In this document: positions 27,335 to 37,057 of the stretch, one piece after another
Numbering within the stretch: the stretch's first letter is position 1
How the letters are laid out: every line of letters starts with the position of its first letter
Assembly (NCBI GenBank): GCA_013390605.1
Contig: JACAUB010000001.1
Location: 4,922,006 to 4,986,005 of the forward strand
DNA: 64,000 nt
Source: Bacteroidota bacterium
Lineage (GTDB): Bacteria; Bacteroidota; Bacteroidia; Bacteroidales; Cfx3-03
Direction: 5' to 3'
Position numbers and translations under genes: made by a program
The notes under the pieces: generated by a model
The model's database searches: none
What the model was told of the DNA's origin: nothing
The model's input: the letters and a program-made list of their open reading frames with translations, nothing else

Positions 27335-29149
27335 ATGAAGAAGATTTCTATATCACTCCTTTTTATATTATTCCTCTTTTCAGGCTTAATGGCACAGGAG
27401 GAAAATGCCGATGCTCTCTTTCTTAAACAACGGAAAGAATTTATATTAAATAATGATGGTAGCATGGACTATCGTTATTCTCATCAATTAAAACTGATCA
27501 CATATCTGGCCTCTGATAAGCAATATGGCGAATCGTTTATCGTATACAATCCATTATTTCAACATCTAACGGTTAGTAAGTCAGAAACGACCATGGCTAG
27601 TGGTCGTAAAGTAAACTCGCCTGTTAATGCCTTTAATGAGGTTTTGCCACAGTTTGCACCTAATGCACCAGCCTTTAATCATTTGCGCGAAATGGTGGTA
27701 ACTCATACAGGAATAGAACCTGGAGCTACGATTGATCTTAACTATAACATACATACCAAGGCCGGTTTTCTTCCGGCATTGATGGTAAATGAAATACTAA
27801 CTACAAATTCTCCGGTAAAGGAATTAGAGATTATAATTAAAGTGCCACAATCACAAAAAATAGGTTGGCAACTATTTAATAGTAAAATCATCCCGGTAGT
27901 TAAGGTTGAAGGAGATTATACTATTTACAGCTTTACTTTTAGAGGTTTAAAAGCGATAGCACATGAGTTGTTTCAGCCACGGGATAACAGATTACAACCC
28001 CGTTTAGTATTTACTACCGGAAAACAACTTTTTGAGAAAATAACAGCTCAGCCGGCCTTTGCTCTTGAAGCTAATGATGGTATGAACGCACTTGTTGAAT
28101 CCGTGAAGTCAAAAGAAACCGATCCTTTAAAAATTGCATTAAAGCTTCAAGAGATCGTGATAACTGAATTTGCGACCAATATGGTTCCTCCGATTTATAT
28201 GGGCTTTAAAATGAGAATGCCAACAGAAGTATATACCAGTAATTATGGAAATGAACCTGAAAAGGCTTTACTTTTAGCGGCTTTATTGAAACAAGCCGGT
28301 TTTGAAGCGACTCTCGCTGCCTTGTCTCCTTCCGCAATATTAGATGTTAAATCTGCCAATCCACTTCTTTTTACCGAATATCTGGTAAAGGCTGAGTTAC
28401 CTTCGGGCCGATCTATTGTGCTTTCTCCCATCAGAATGCAAGATCAAAATCCAATAGTCTCACAACCTAATAAATCATTAGCACTATTGGTTCCGGGAAA
28501 GGCGTTGACTTTTGAAAGATTATCGCAAGAACACAATTTGATTAATTTAAATGGGAAAATCACAATTGACAATAACGGAAAAGCTGTGGGTGTTTGTAGT
28601 GCTTCGCTCAGCGGAATTGCTCAACCCTATTATCGGGTAGCCAGAAACGAAAAAGTAGTTAATGGATTATTCGCTGATGGTTTTACATCGCAGGACATTA
28701 AAGAATCTATGATTAGTGAAAATCAGCCATTAGCTTTAAAAGTCAGTTATACCATTGAAAAGAATAATATTCTTCGAGAATCAAATGGATTAAGCTTTTT
28801 AACACTTCCACAACTAATTGGCGATGCAGCTTTTTGGAGCTTCACGGAGATTCCTACTGCACGTACCGAGAGTCTGGAACTTCCTTCTACCATTGATCAG
28901 GATTATGTTTTAACCTTAACCTTACCAGCAAATTATTCACTGTTAATACCTTCTGTTCAGAAAAAAATTAGAAATAGTGCAGGAGCTGTTGAGATAGGGA
29001 TCAAACAAGAAGGACAAACGGTTACGATCAAGCGTAAATTATCTTTAGATACGCAGGTTTTAAAACCCGAACAGGTTTCTGAATTGCGAGAACTTATTGC
29101 CATATGGATGAATAAAAATTACAAACAGCTCATAATTAAAAAGAAATAA
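27335..29149 (+). CDS. DUF3857 protein with degenerate transglutaminase domain (predicted pseudoenzyme)
   Basis: 604 residues, signal peptide ending SGLMAQ at residue 21, same architecture as the preceding gene. Aligning by eye on YLDRCGVCKDKAGML against YTSNYGNEPEKALLL, and FNHSV/LDP against FTEYL/LSP, the triad C-H-D becomes E307, E348 and S364. The flanking pattern (tyrosine seven before the Cys position, LLK.AGFEA after it) is retained, so the fold should persist while catalysis is lost. It lies 25 bp after its paralogue, and the pair is probably one operon ending at the hairpin 29191-29220. A scaffold or regulator of the active partner is the natural hypothesis. Confidence 0.8.
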   Translation: MKKISISLLFILFLFSGLMAQEENADALFLKQRKEFILNNDGSMDYRYSHQLKLITYLASDKQYGESFIVYNPLFQHLTVSKSETTMASGRKVNSPVNAFNEVLPQFAPNAPAFNHLREMVVTHTGIEPGATIDLNYNIHTKAGFLPALMVNEILTTNSPVKELEIIIKVPQSQKIGWQLFNSKIIPVVKVEGDYTIYSFTFRGLKAIAHELFQPRDNRLQPRLVFTTGKQLFEKITAQPAFALEANDGMNALVESVKSKETDPLKIALKLQEIVITEFATNMVPPIYMGFKMRMPTEVYTSNYGNEPEKALLLAALLKQAGFEATLAALSPSAILDVKSANPLLFTEYLVKAELPSGRSIVLSPIRMQDQNPIVSQPNKSLALLVPGKALTFERLSQEHNLINLNGKITIDNNGKAVGVCSASLSGIAQPYYRVARNEKVVNGLFADGFTSQDIKESMISENQPLALKVSYTIEKNNILRESNGLSFLTLPQLIGDAAFWSFTEIPTARTESLELPSTIDQDYVLTLTLPANYSLLIPSVQKKIRNSAGAVEIGIKQEGQTVTIKRKLSLDTQVLKPEQVSELRELIAIWMNKNYKQLIIKKK

Positions 29150-29190
29150 AAATAAAAATTGCCAATTGATCTTATAATCTGACAGTAAAA

Positions 29191-29220
29191 GGATGGTATA
29201 GGCTTAGTGCTATACCATCC
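29191..29220 (+). terminator. Hairpin terminator after the DUF3857 pair
   Basis: Perfect 11-bp stem GGATGGTATAG (29191-29201) with CTATACCATCC (29210-29220) and an 8-nt loop, 41 bp after the stop codon. The following bases are A/T-rich without a long T run, so termination may be incomplete. Confidence 0.6.
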
Positions 29221-29625
29221 TAAATAGATACAAATTTATATTTTGAAAGATCTTTATCAATTTGATATTAGATATTTAGCAAAAAGTATAGAAGAACCCG
29301 GTTAAATGTTTGCACATATAAGACAATAAACATCGCTGTAAATTTATCGTTCTTTCATAATTATTTTTTATGCAACAGAACGTAAAATTATGCATTTTGG
29401 ATAATGATAGTGTTAAAATCACACTTAATAAGTTGTGCTATTTTTTGTACTATTCTTTACAGGACAAAATACGGGTTTGTCAAAGCACATATTATCCCTT
29501 TTAGGTTTTCCTTACCGATAAATTTCCAGACAGAATTTATGTGTCTCAGAATCTCATCAGATCAAACAGACAAATACATGAAATATGATATGGATATCGC
29601 CAATTTTAAAGTAGTTTGTTTATAG

Positions 29626-29698
29626 TTTTCTTGGGGTTTGTTTACGGTACTATACCGCAAATAAACCCCAAGAAAACCGTAAACAAACCCTAAGAAAA
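29626..29698. repeat. Three-copy 22-bp repeat: one inverted, two tandem
   Basis: Copy A (29626-29647) reads TTTTCTTGGGG then TTTGTTTACGG. Copies B (29655-29676) and C (29677-29698) are its reverse complement in direct tandem, with two and one mismatches. A is separated from B by 7 bases (TACTATA), so A can pair with either B or C. It lies alone in the 946-bp gene-free stretch between 29150 and 30095, about 400 bp before the GH2 gene. Apart from the hairpin at 29191 I see nothing else in that stretch. Confidence 0.8.
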
Positions 29699-30095
29699 TC
29701 GCGTGAAACCTTATTTGATATGATACTTTTTCTTTATGTATCTCGGGCAGGTATTATCTGTGTATATTAAGGTTGTTGTTATTTTTCTATTCCCTGATGT
29801 GAGAGTGTAAATATAATTATTCCGAAAACCTGAAATTGATTGCGAGAATTATTTGGTAGAATTCAATTATTTAGTAATTAATCATTTAATCTAAATGCAA
29901 TCGAATGTAATTTATTTAGGAAACTCAATTTTATATTATACTTTTGAACCTGCGAATACTTCATCTTTTCTTTATGAAGATGAAGTATTAACGTCTAAAA
30001 TCTAATTGATATAAATAGTTGTAGAGAAGCTATTTAATATATGTTTTGCTGTTCATGAAATTAATGATTATTGAAATTAACTATAAAAAAAAGAT

Positions 30096-31895
30096 ATGAA
30101 GAAATCTGCGTTACTGTTGGCATTATTGATTTGTGTCTTGACTGGGAGAAGTCAGGAAACAAAAGGGTTAGCACCATTGATTCAAAACGTTTATGGGCGA
30201 GATCATCAAGTCTTAAATGGATATTGGCACTATCTGATTGATCCACTTGAAACCGGTTATTGGGATTATCGGCATAAACCAATGGCTGATGGTTTTTTTA
30301 AAGATAAAAAGGTTGATAACGTGAAGGAATTTAAAGAGTATGATTTTGATTCGGCTCCTGTAATGCCTATTCCCGGTGATTGGAATACGCAAAATTCTGA
30401 ACTATTTAACTATGAGGGAACGCTTTGGTTTAAGCATACTTTCAATTTCGAGCCCTCAGATAAACGTGTATTTCTCTATTTTGGTGCTGCAAATTATGAC
30501 GCTAAGGTATTTGTAAATGGAAAAATGGCAGGTGAACACGAAGGGGGATATACTCCTTTTAACTTTGATGTAACAAAATTGCTTCAAAAGGGAGAAAATT
30601 TTGTGATTGTTAAAGTTGATGACAAACGTCGTGCAGATGGCGTGCCTACTAATAATTTCGACTGGTTTAATTATGGTGGTATCACACGCGATGTAATGCT
30701 GGTAGAGCTTCCTGCTTTGTACATTCAAGACTATACCATTCAATTAAAGAAGGGTTCCGGCTCATTGATAACCTGCTCTATAAAGCTTAATGAGACTCAG
30801 GCGCAACAAAAAGTTACATTAGAGATTCCTGAATTGAAAATTAAACGCGAAGTTGTTACCAATGATAAAGGAGAGGCTCAATTTGAGTTTAAAAGTAATC
30901 TGGTTTTATGGAGTCCGGAGAATCCAAAACTATATGCTGTTACACTTTCTACGCTAACTGATAAAGTTGTCGATCAGATTGGATTCAGGACAATCGAAAC
31001 CCGTGGAAACGAAATTTTATTGAATGGAAAGCCCATATTCCTGAAGGGTATCAGTGTTCACGAAGAAGCGGCATTTCGTAATGGACGAATTTTTTCGGCT
31101 GAAGAAGACAGGACGTTATTAACTTGGGCTAAAGAGTTAGGATGTAATTTTGTTAGATTGGCACATTATCCTCATAATGAACAAATGGTTCGTGAAGCTG
31201 AGAAGATGGGGATTATGGTGTGGTCAGAGATTCCGGTCTATTGGACTATTCATTGGGAAGATCCAAATGTTTATGCTAATGCCTTAAACCAATTAAGCGA
31301 AATGATAACGAGAGATAAAAATAGGGCAAATTTGATTGTTTGGTCTATTGCTAACGAAACACCACAAGGTGATTCGCGTGATGCATTCCTCTCGAAACTT
31401 GCAACTTATGCACGTAGTAAAGACAGTACGCGTTTAATCAGTATGGCCATGGAACGCTCGGATAAATCGGCTACAACGTTGTCTGTTCGCGACAATATGA
31501 GTAAGTATGTTGATATCATTAGCTTTAATGAATATGTAGGCTGGTATGATGGTGCTAATGAAAAAATTGACCGTGTTAAATGGGAGATCGATTATAACAA
31601 ACCGATTATTATCAGTGAGTTTGGCGGAGAGGGCGTATTTGGAAATCATGGTGACGTAACTACAAGATGGACTGAAAATTATCAGGCTGATCTTTATACT
31701 AAAATGTTAAAAATGATTGATGAACGTATGCCAAAAGTATCAGGTATTACCCCTTGGGTATTGAAGGATTTCCGTTCGTCACGCCGATTACTTCCTAATG
31801 TTCAGGATGGGTTTAATCGTAAAGGTGTCGTTTCTGACAAGGGTCAGAAGAAAATGGCGTTTTATGTATTGCAAAAATGGTATCTTCAAAAATAA
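30096..31895 (+). CDS. GH2 beta-glycosidase (beta-glucuronidase/beta-galactosidase type)
   Basis: Secreted retaining glycosidase, 599 residues, signal peptide ending TGRSQ near residue 20. GH2 order: sugar-binding domain (about 25-205), immunoglobulin-like domain (about 210-300), TIM barrel (about 303-599) with no C-terminal extension, the compact layout of beta-glucuronidase-like members. Acid/base E421 in WSIANE, nucleophile E508 in IISEFGGEG. The SEFGGEG context is nearer beta-glucuronidases than LacZ, so a uronic acid substrate is possible; specificity is not decided. It is transcribed alone between long intergenic regions, with a short hairpin behind it, near a second SusCD system. Confidence 0.87.
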   Translation: MKKSALLLALLICVLTGRSQETKGLAPLIQNVYGRDHQVLNGYWHYLIDPLETGYWDYRHKPMADGFFKDKKVDNVKEFKEYDFDSAPVMPIPGDWNTQNSELFNYEGTLWFKHTFNFEPSDKRVFLYFGAANYDAKVFVNGKMAGEHEGGYTPFNFDVTKLLQKGENFVIVKVDDKRRADGVPTNNFDWFNYGGITRDVMLVELPALYIQDYTIQLKKGSGSLITCSIKLNETQAQQKVTLEIPELKIKREVVTNDKGEAQFEFKSNLVLWSPENPKLYAVTLSTLTDKVVDQIGFRTIETRGNEILLNGKPIFLKGISVHEEAAFRNGRIFSAEEDRTLLTWAKELGCNFVRLAHYPHNEQMVREAEKMGIMVWSEIPVYWTIHWEDPNVYANALNQLSEMITRDKNRANLIVWSIANETPQGDSRDAFLSKLATYARSKDSTRLISMAMERSDKSATTLSVRDNMSKYVDIISFNEYVGWYDGANEKIDRVKWEIDYNKPIIISEFGGEGVFGNHGDVTTRWTENYQADLYTKMLKMIDERMPKVSGITPWVLKDFRSSRRLLPNVQDGFNRKGVVSDKGQKKMAFYVLQKWYLQK

Positions 31896-31990
31896 TTTTA
31901 TGAATAAGTATAGGAAGTTTCATGAAAATTATTTCTCTTTGGGGGTTTAATTTTTATGTTCATTCTCAGCTAGGTAAATGAATAATGTAG

Positions 31991-32016
31991 GGCTGTTTCA
32001 TGTTTTTGGAACAGCC
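31991..32016 (+). terminator. Weak hairpin after the GH2 gene
   Basis: GGCTGTT (31991-31997) pairs with AACAGCC (32010-32016) across a 12-nt loop, followed by TTGTTTATG. It lies in the 300-bp gap 31896-32195, which otherwise shows no gene. Confidence 0.45.
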
Positions 32017-32195
32017 TTGTTTATGAATAGGGAATTATTTTTATAATTGTTAAAACCAATTTTTATCTGATTCTTCTCTTGTTCGAAAGTAGTAAAGTGT
32101 TCAATTGAACAATGTATGGATTGATTCAAAATTTGGATGAATAGCTTGTATACCAAGTAAATAAATACTCTTAAACCCTTATAATACATCGCAAC

Positions 32196-33713
32196 ATGAA
32201 AACCAAAAGAATGCTCATTGGAGGCTCTATTCTTATTTTTGTTTCTCTTTTTTCGAATATGAATGCACAAATTCCAAAATCAAAACTCGGTGTATTTGAG
32301 CTATTTACGAACATAGGTTCACCTGAAATTGCTGGAACCGCAAGTTATAGCGAACCTACTCAAACCTATAGACTTTCTGGTTCAGGCTCAAATATATGGT
32401 TTAGGCAAGATAGCTTTTCTTACCTATGGAAGAAAATGAGTGGAGATTTCATCATTCAGACCCAGTTTCATTTTATTGGTCAGGGCCATGAGCTCCATCG
32501 GAAAACAGGGTTAATGATAAGAAGTTCTCTGGCCTCAAATTCACCTGTTATTAGTTGTACTGTACATGGCGATGGATTGACTTCTTTGCAATACCGTAAT
32601 AAATCAGGCGAGGATATGAAAGAGATAAAATTCACTATTTCCGGTCCCGATGTACTCCAACTTGAAAAGAAGGGAAATAGCTACATTATGTCGGTTGCTC
32701 ATTTTGGAGAAATTTATCAGATTCAGACACTTGAAAATGTGGATCTTGGATCAGATTTAGTAGCTGGACTATTTATTTGTTCGCACAACAATAAATTTTC
32801 CGAAGAAGTAGAATTCAAAAATACTCGGGTCTTCAATACTGCCCCTAACGATTTGGTGCAATATAAAAGCTATCTGGGAAGCTTGTTGGAAGTTATGGAT
32901 GTTACGAACGGACATCGTGAAGTATTGGCTAGTTCGGAAGGTTCATGGCAGGCACCGAATTGGACCCCCGATGGCAAAACATTGATTTATAATTCGAATG
33001 GGAAATTATATAATTTTAATCTTTCTACTTGTGAATCTACTGTTCTCAATACAGACTTTGCCAATAACAATAATAATGATCATGTATTGACAATTGATGG
33101 TACGCAAATTGGGATCAGTAACCATCCGGCAGAAACAAATGGACAGTCAGTGGTTTATACTGTCCCGGTTATAGGGGGAGTTCCAAAACGCATCACTGAA
33201 AAAAGCCCTTCTTATTTTCATGGGTGGTCACCTGATAATCAATTCTTGCTTTATACCGGTCAACGCAATGGTGATTTTGATATCTATAAAATATCTAAAG
33301 ATGGTGGAAAAGAGCTTCAATTGACGAATACTAAAGGACTTGATGATGGTTCAGAATACTCGCCAGATGGTAAATATATCTATTTCTGCTCTACGCGAAC
33401 TGGTAAAATGCAGATTTGGCGGATGGATCCGGATGGGAAGAACCAAACTCAATTAACTTTTGATGAGTTAAATAACTGGTTTCCACATGTATCTCCAGAT
33501 AATAAATGGTTGGTTTTTATTTCTTTTCCAAAAGAAGTTCCTGCGGACCAACATCCCTTTTATCAACGAGTATACATTCGGCTAATGCCAGTTCAGGGTG
33601 GAGATGTTAAGGTGATAGGATACCTTTATGGAGGACAAGGTACCATGAATGTCCCAAGCTGGTCACCAGATAGCAAAAAGATTTCTTTTGTTAGTAACGG
33701 TATTTATAACTAA
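32196..33713 (+). CDS. Secreted TolB/WD40-like beta-propeller protein with DUF1349-like N-terminal domain
   Basis: 505 residues, signal peptide ending NMNAQ at residue 25. The N-terminal part (about 30-225) resembles DUF1349/concanavalin-like domains (SGDFIIQTQFHF, GLMIRSS, VAGLFICSHN). The C-terminal part holds PD40-type propeller repeats: PNWTPDGKTLIYNS, HGWSPDNQFLLYTG, SEYSPDGKYIYFCST, PHVSPDNKWLVFIS and PSWSPDSKKISFVS. Similar propellers occur in PL22 oligogalacturonate lyases, but I see no basis to place catalytic residues. It is monocistronic, ending at a strong hairpin. Binding protein, lyase or sugar epimerase-like roles are all open. Confidence 0.75.
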   Translation: MKTKRMLIGGSILIFVSLFSNMNAQIPKSKLGVFELFTNIGSPEIAGTASYSEPTQTYRLSGSGSNIWFRQDSFSYLWKKMSGDFIIQTQFHFIGQGHELHRKTGLMIRSSLASNSPVISCTVHGDGLTSLQYRNKSGEDMKEIKFTISGPDVLQLEKKGNSYIMSVAHFGEIYQIQTLENVDLGSDLVAGLFICSHNNKFSEEVEFKNTRVFNTAPNDLVQYKSYLGSLLEVMDVTNGHREVLASSEGSWQAPNWTPDGKTLIYNSNGKLYNFNLSTCESTVLNTDFANNNNNDHVLTIDGTQIGISNHPAETNGQSVVYTVPVIGGVPKRITEKSPSYFHGWSPDNQFLLYTGQRNGDFDIYKISKDGGKELQLTNTKGLDDGSEYSPDGKYIYFCSTRTGKMQIWRMDPDGKNQTQLTFDELNNWFPHVSPDNKWLVFISFPKEVPADQHPFYQRVYIRLMPVQGGDVKVIGYLYGGQGTMNVPSWSPDSKKISFVSNGIYN

Positions 33714-33743
33714 TAATCAGTGTTAAAGGATTGCCTTTGAAGT

Positions 33744-33785
33744 AAAACTGCATGGCATTATTCGTGTTTTTTGCCATGCAGTTTT
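33744..33785 (+). terminator. Intrinsic terminator after the propeller gene
   Basis: Perfect 14-bp stem AAAACTGCATGGCA (33744-33757) with TGCCATGCAGTTTT (33772-33785), loop of 14 nt, T tract inside the 3' arm. Located 31 bp after the stop. Confidence 0.8.
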
Positions 33786-33821
33786 AAAATAGTCTTAGGA
33801 AGAATTAAATTGTAAAATAGC

Positions 33822-33856
33822 TTTTATACTTTTTACTTAGCGTAAAAAGTATAAAA
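33822..33856. repeat. 15-bp perfect inverted repeat
   Basis: TTTTATACTTTTTAC (33822-33836) and GTAAAAAGTATAAAA (33842-33856) around a 5-nt centre TTAGC. It is in the AT-rich 791-bp gap 33714-34504 ahead of the mannosidase/SusCD genes. It may be a second terminator or a protein-binding palindrome. No gene was accepted in this gap. Confidence 0.65.
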
Positions 33857-34504
33857 AAAGTTAAAATGGTCAAAATAGTATTGCTTTTTGTTTAAATCGA
33901 GTTAGTCATTTTCTTATTATTCTAATATCTTTGTGTAAATACTACACTATGGAAGGTAAAAGAGATATTTTTTATTTTTAATTAGTGAGATTAATAAAAA
34001 AAGGATTGCTTTTGAATCCTCTTCTATATAATTGAAATTGAATAAGCGTTAAGTTGATTTCTAAGTTCACTACTACAGATTGTTATTATTACTTGTGTTT
34101 CTTTTATTGTTTATCGAATAACAGATTTTTTTAATTGGAAATTTAGGATTAGGAATATGAGAAAAAAATAAGTTCTCAATATCCGTTTATTTCTTTCTCC
34201 AGTTATCTTTTTTGAAAATATAAATTATTGTCAAGTATTTTCTTTTCTTAAATTGAGTATTCACTAAAATCTGAAGCATTGAAAAAAAAACATCTACTTT
34301 TTAATTTTTTGATATTTTTCTTTTTTCCAAATATTCTTTTGCAGAATATCAATTCATATTCAACCTTATTAATGGTTGGGTCTTTCTACGTTTTTTCGGT
34401 ATTAATTGTTACAACCATCCGATTATTGCTCACACAAACAAAGCAATGCATTTGCGATGTGGTAAAATAAAAATCAGTTTTATAAAATCTTATCAAGACT
34501 AAAA

Positions 34505-37057
34505 ATGACATCATCTTTTAAAACTTGTTTACTGCTACTTATTCTTTTTGTACTAAAAGGGAATGCTCAAATTATTGATTTGAAAAATGCTAATTGGCAA
34601 TTTCATCAGGTCGGTCAATCCGAATGGTTTCCTGCTACTATTCCTGGAACAGTTCATACTGATTTATTGAATAATAAGAAAATAAACGACCCTTTTTATC
34701 GCACCAATGAACGAGATCTTCAGTGGATAGATAAAGAAGATTGGGAATATAAAACAAGCTTTGAAGTAAATGAGGCGATTCTTAAAAATGATAAAATTGA
34801 TTTGGTTTTTGAAGGATTAGATACGTATGCTGATGTTTATGTCAATGGATCAAAGGTTATTGCTGCGAATAATATGTTTCTTAGCTGGACTGCAGAGGTG
34901 AAAAGTCTACTGAAACGTGGAGACAATCAACTTGAAGTATATTTCTATTCGCCTATTAAAAAGATCTTGCCTCAATTTAATAGTCTTGGTTATACTGTCC
35001 CGGTTAGCAATAATGATCAGAGTGAAAAAAGATATAGTGTATTTAGTCGGAAGGCCGGTTATCATTTTGGATGGGATTGGGGACCACGATTTGTAACATC
35101 AGGCATTTGGCGTCCTGCTTATTTAAAAGCCTGGAGTCAACTTAAAATAGAAGATCTGTTTATTAAACAGCTATCATTGTCTGATGACAAAGTGTTTTTA
35201 GAAGCTCAACTTGGAGTTGTGTCAACTTCAAAAGGTATCAAGGTTTTGCAGCTTTTTATTGATGATAGCCCAACGCCAATTATCACTCGGAAAGTATTGG
35301 TAACAGAAGGTTCAAATAGCATCAATGCACAATTTGATATTATCAAACCTGAATTATGGTGGCCAAATGGAATGGGAGCACAAAAGATGTATCATATAAA
35401 AGCCCAATTATTAGATGGAGATAGAGAAATTGCCAATAAAGTTGTCAAACATGGAGTACGGACAATTGAAATAGTACAGGAAAATAACCTAAAGGGTCAA
35501 TCATTTTATTTCAAGGTTAATGGGAAACCCGTATTTATGAAGGGCGCTAATTATATTCCTCAGGATAATTTTCTTCCCCGGGTGACTAAAGAACGTTATG
35601 AACATGTTATCAATACCGCTGCGCAAAGCAACATGAATATGTTGCGTGTATGGGGGGGCGGTATCTATGAAAATGATGTTTTTTATGATTTATGCGACGA
35701 GAAGGGCATCTTAATATGGCAAGACTTCATGTTTGCCTGTTCTATGTATCCTCCATATGAAGAGATGAAAAGAAGCATTTATGACGAGGCCGTGGAAAAT
35801 GTAAAACGGTTGCGGAATCATCCTTCTATAGCACTTTACTGTGGAAATAATGAAATTATTCCTTTTATGACCTCCCATTTCTGGAATCATGTTAAAGTAG
35901 ATTTCAGAAGTGCTGCTGATTCTATTGCAATCTTTAATACTTATGCCGATATATTTCACTCAATTCTTCCTTCAGCCATAAAGGCTTATGATGATCAGAA
36001 ATTTTATTGGTCATGTTCTCCGAATGGTGTTAATTATTCCATGGATAATAATTCAGATAATCTGAAGGGTGATGCTCATTATTGGGGTGTCTGGTGGGGC
36101 AAGCATCCTTTTGAGAGGTATAATGATAATATTGCTCCTTTTATGAGTGAATATGGATTTCAGTCATTTCCCGAACTGGAAACTATAAAAACGTATGCAC
36201 TGCCAGAAGATTATGCTATTGAGTCGGAAGTGATGAATGCTCATCAACGCTCTACAATTGGTAATGGAACAATTGCTTATTATATGAAGGACTTATTCAG
36301 GGTGCCTCAAAAATTTGAAAACTTCTTATATGTGGGACAAGTGTTGCAGTCGGAAGGGATAAAAATTGCGATAGAATCACACAGAAGAGCTAAACCTTTT
36401 TGTATGGGATCACTATTCTGGCAAATTGATGATTGTTGGCCGGTTGCCAGTTGGAGTAGTATGGATTATTATGGTCGGTGGAAGGCCCAACAATATATGG
36501 CAAAGAAAGCATATCAGCCTTTTCTGATTTCTCCATTCATAGAAAATGATAGCGTCAAAGTTTATGCAGTTTCTGATGAATATAAAGATATTGAAGCCAT
36601 GCTTCAAATAAACCTTGTTGATTTTTCAGGAAAGATTTTGCGAACAGTGTTAGAAAATGTGAGAGTACCGGCGAATACCAGTACAGTAGTTTATACTGTC
36701 AATGAAAATGAATTAACGAAAGGAATTAATAAGCTAGGAGCGGTAATGAATATTAAACTTATGGAGGGAAATAGAGAATTATCTGTGAATAATTTCTATT
36801 TCGCGAAGCCCAAAGAACTTAATTTGTCAAAGCCAAAGATTTCTTTAAAAGCCATTGATAAAAACCATATTGAAGTTACAACAGATAAATTAGCTCGTTT
36901 TGTTTGGTTGCAACTACCAAAAACAATCAATGCTTTCAGTGATAACTATTTTGATCTGCTGCCTGGTGAAAAGAAAATTGTTTGTTTATCTGATAAAGAG
37001 GAAGTTGGTAATGTAATTAATAAAATTAAAGTTCTTTCATTAGTGGATACTTACTAG
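34505..37057 (+). CDS. GH2 beta-mannosidase
   Basis: Exo-acting retaining beta-mannosidase, 850 residues, signal peptide ending KGNAQ at residue 22. Domains: jelly roll (about 25-210), Ig-like (about 215-325), TIM barrel (about 330-640), then two beta domains. Acid/base E450 lies in LYCGNNE, the hallmark of mannosidase-type GH2, and nucleophile E549 in APFMSEYGFQ. The motif WDWGPR (about 190) is also characteristic. It precedes SusC by 279 bp on the same strand, so a beta-mannoside or N-glycan-like substrate for the second SusCD is possible. Family call is secure. Confidence 0.93.
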   Translation: MTSSFKTCLLLLILFVLKGNAQIIDLKNANWQFHQVGQSEWFPATIPGTVHTDLLNNKKINDPFYRTNERDLQWIDKEDWEYKTSFEVNEAILKNDKIDLVFEGLDTYADVYVNGSKVIAANNMFLSWTAEVKSLLKRGDNQLEVYFYSPIKKILPQFNSLGYTVPVSNNDQSEKRYSVFSRKAGYHFGWDWGPRFVTSGIWRPAYLKAWSQLKIEDLFIKQLSLSDDKVFLEAQLGVVSTSKGIKVLQLFIDDSPTPIITRKVLVTEGSNSINAQFDIIKPELWWPNGMGAQKMYHIKAQLLDGDREIANKVVKHGVRTIEIVQENNLKGQSFYFKVNGKPVFMKGANYIPQDNFLPRVTKERYEHVINTAAQSNMNMLRVWGGGIYENDVFYDLCDEKGILIWQDFMFACSMYPPYEEMKRSIYDEAVENVKRLRNHPSIALYCGNNEIIPFMTSHFWNHVKVDFRSAADSIAIFNTYADIFHSILPSAIKAYDDQKFYWSCSPNGVNYSMDNNSDNLKGDAHYWGVWWGKHPFERYNDNIAPFMSEYGFQSFPELETIKTYALPEDYAIESEVMNAHQRSTIGNGTIAYYMKDLFRVPQKFENFLYVGQVLQSEGIKIAIESHRRAKPFCMGSLFWQIDDCWPVASWSSMDYYGRWKAQQYMAKKAYQPFLISPFIENDSVKVYAVSDEYKDIEAMLQINLVDFSGKILRTVLENVRVPANTSTVVYTVNENELTKGINKLGAVMNIKLMEGNRELSVNNFYFAKPKELNLSKPKISLKAIDKNHIEVTTDKLARFVWLQLPKTINAFSDNYFDLLPGEKKIVCLSDKEEVGNVINKIKVLSLVDTY

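Noticed and set aside
29404..29625. Open frame of 73 codons in the gap before the GH2 gene
   Set aside because: No recognisable protein features, no signal or hydrophobic pattern of a real small protein, AT-rich composition, and it runs into the 22-bp repeat cluster.
29626..29698. Repeat cluster considered as a CRISPR array
   Set aside because: Only three units, two abutting with no spacer and one inverted; no cas genes in the window.
31998..32270. Minus-strand frame across the start of the propeller gene
   Set aside because: It overlaps the signal peptide region of a well-supported gene on the other strand and has a composition typical of an antisense shadow.
34279..34470. Hydrophobic 63-codon frame before the mannosidase gene
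   Set aside because: It begins at TTG in a poly-A stretch, is low-complexity (Phe/Leu/Ile-rich as expected from AT-rich DNA) and resembles nothing I know.
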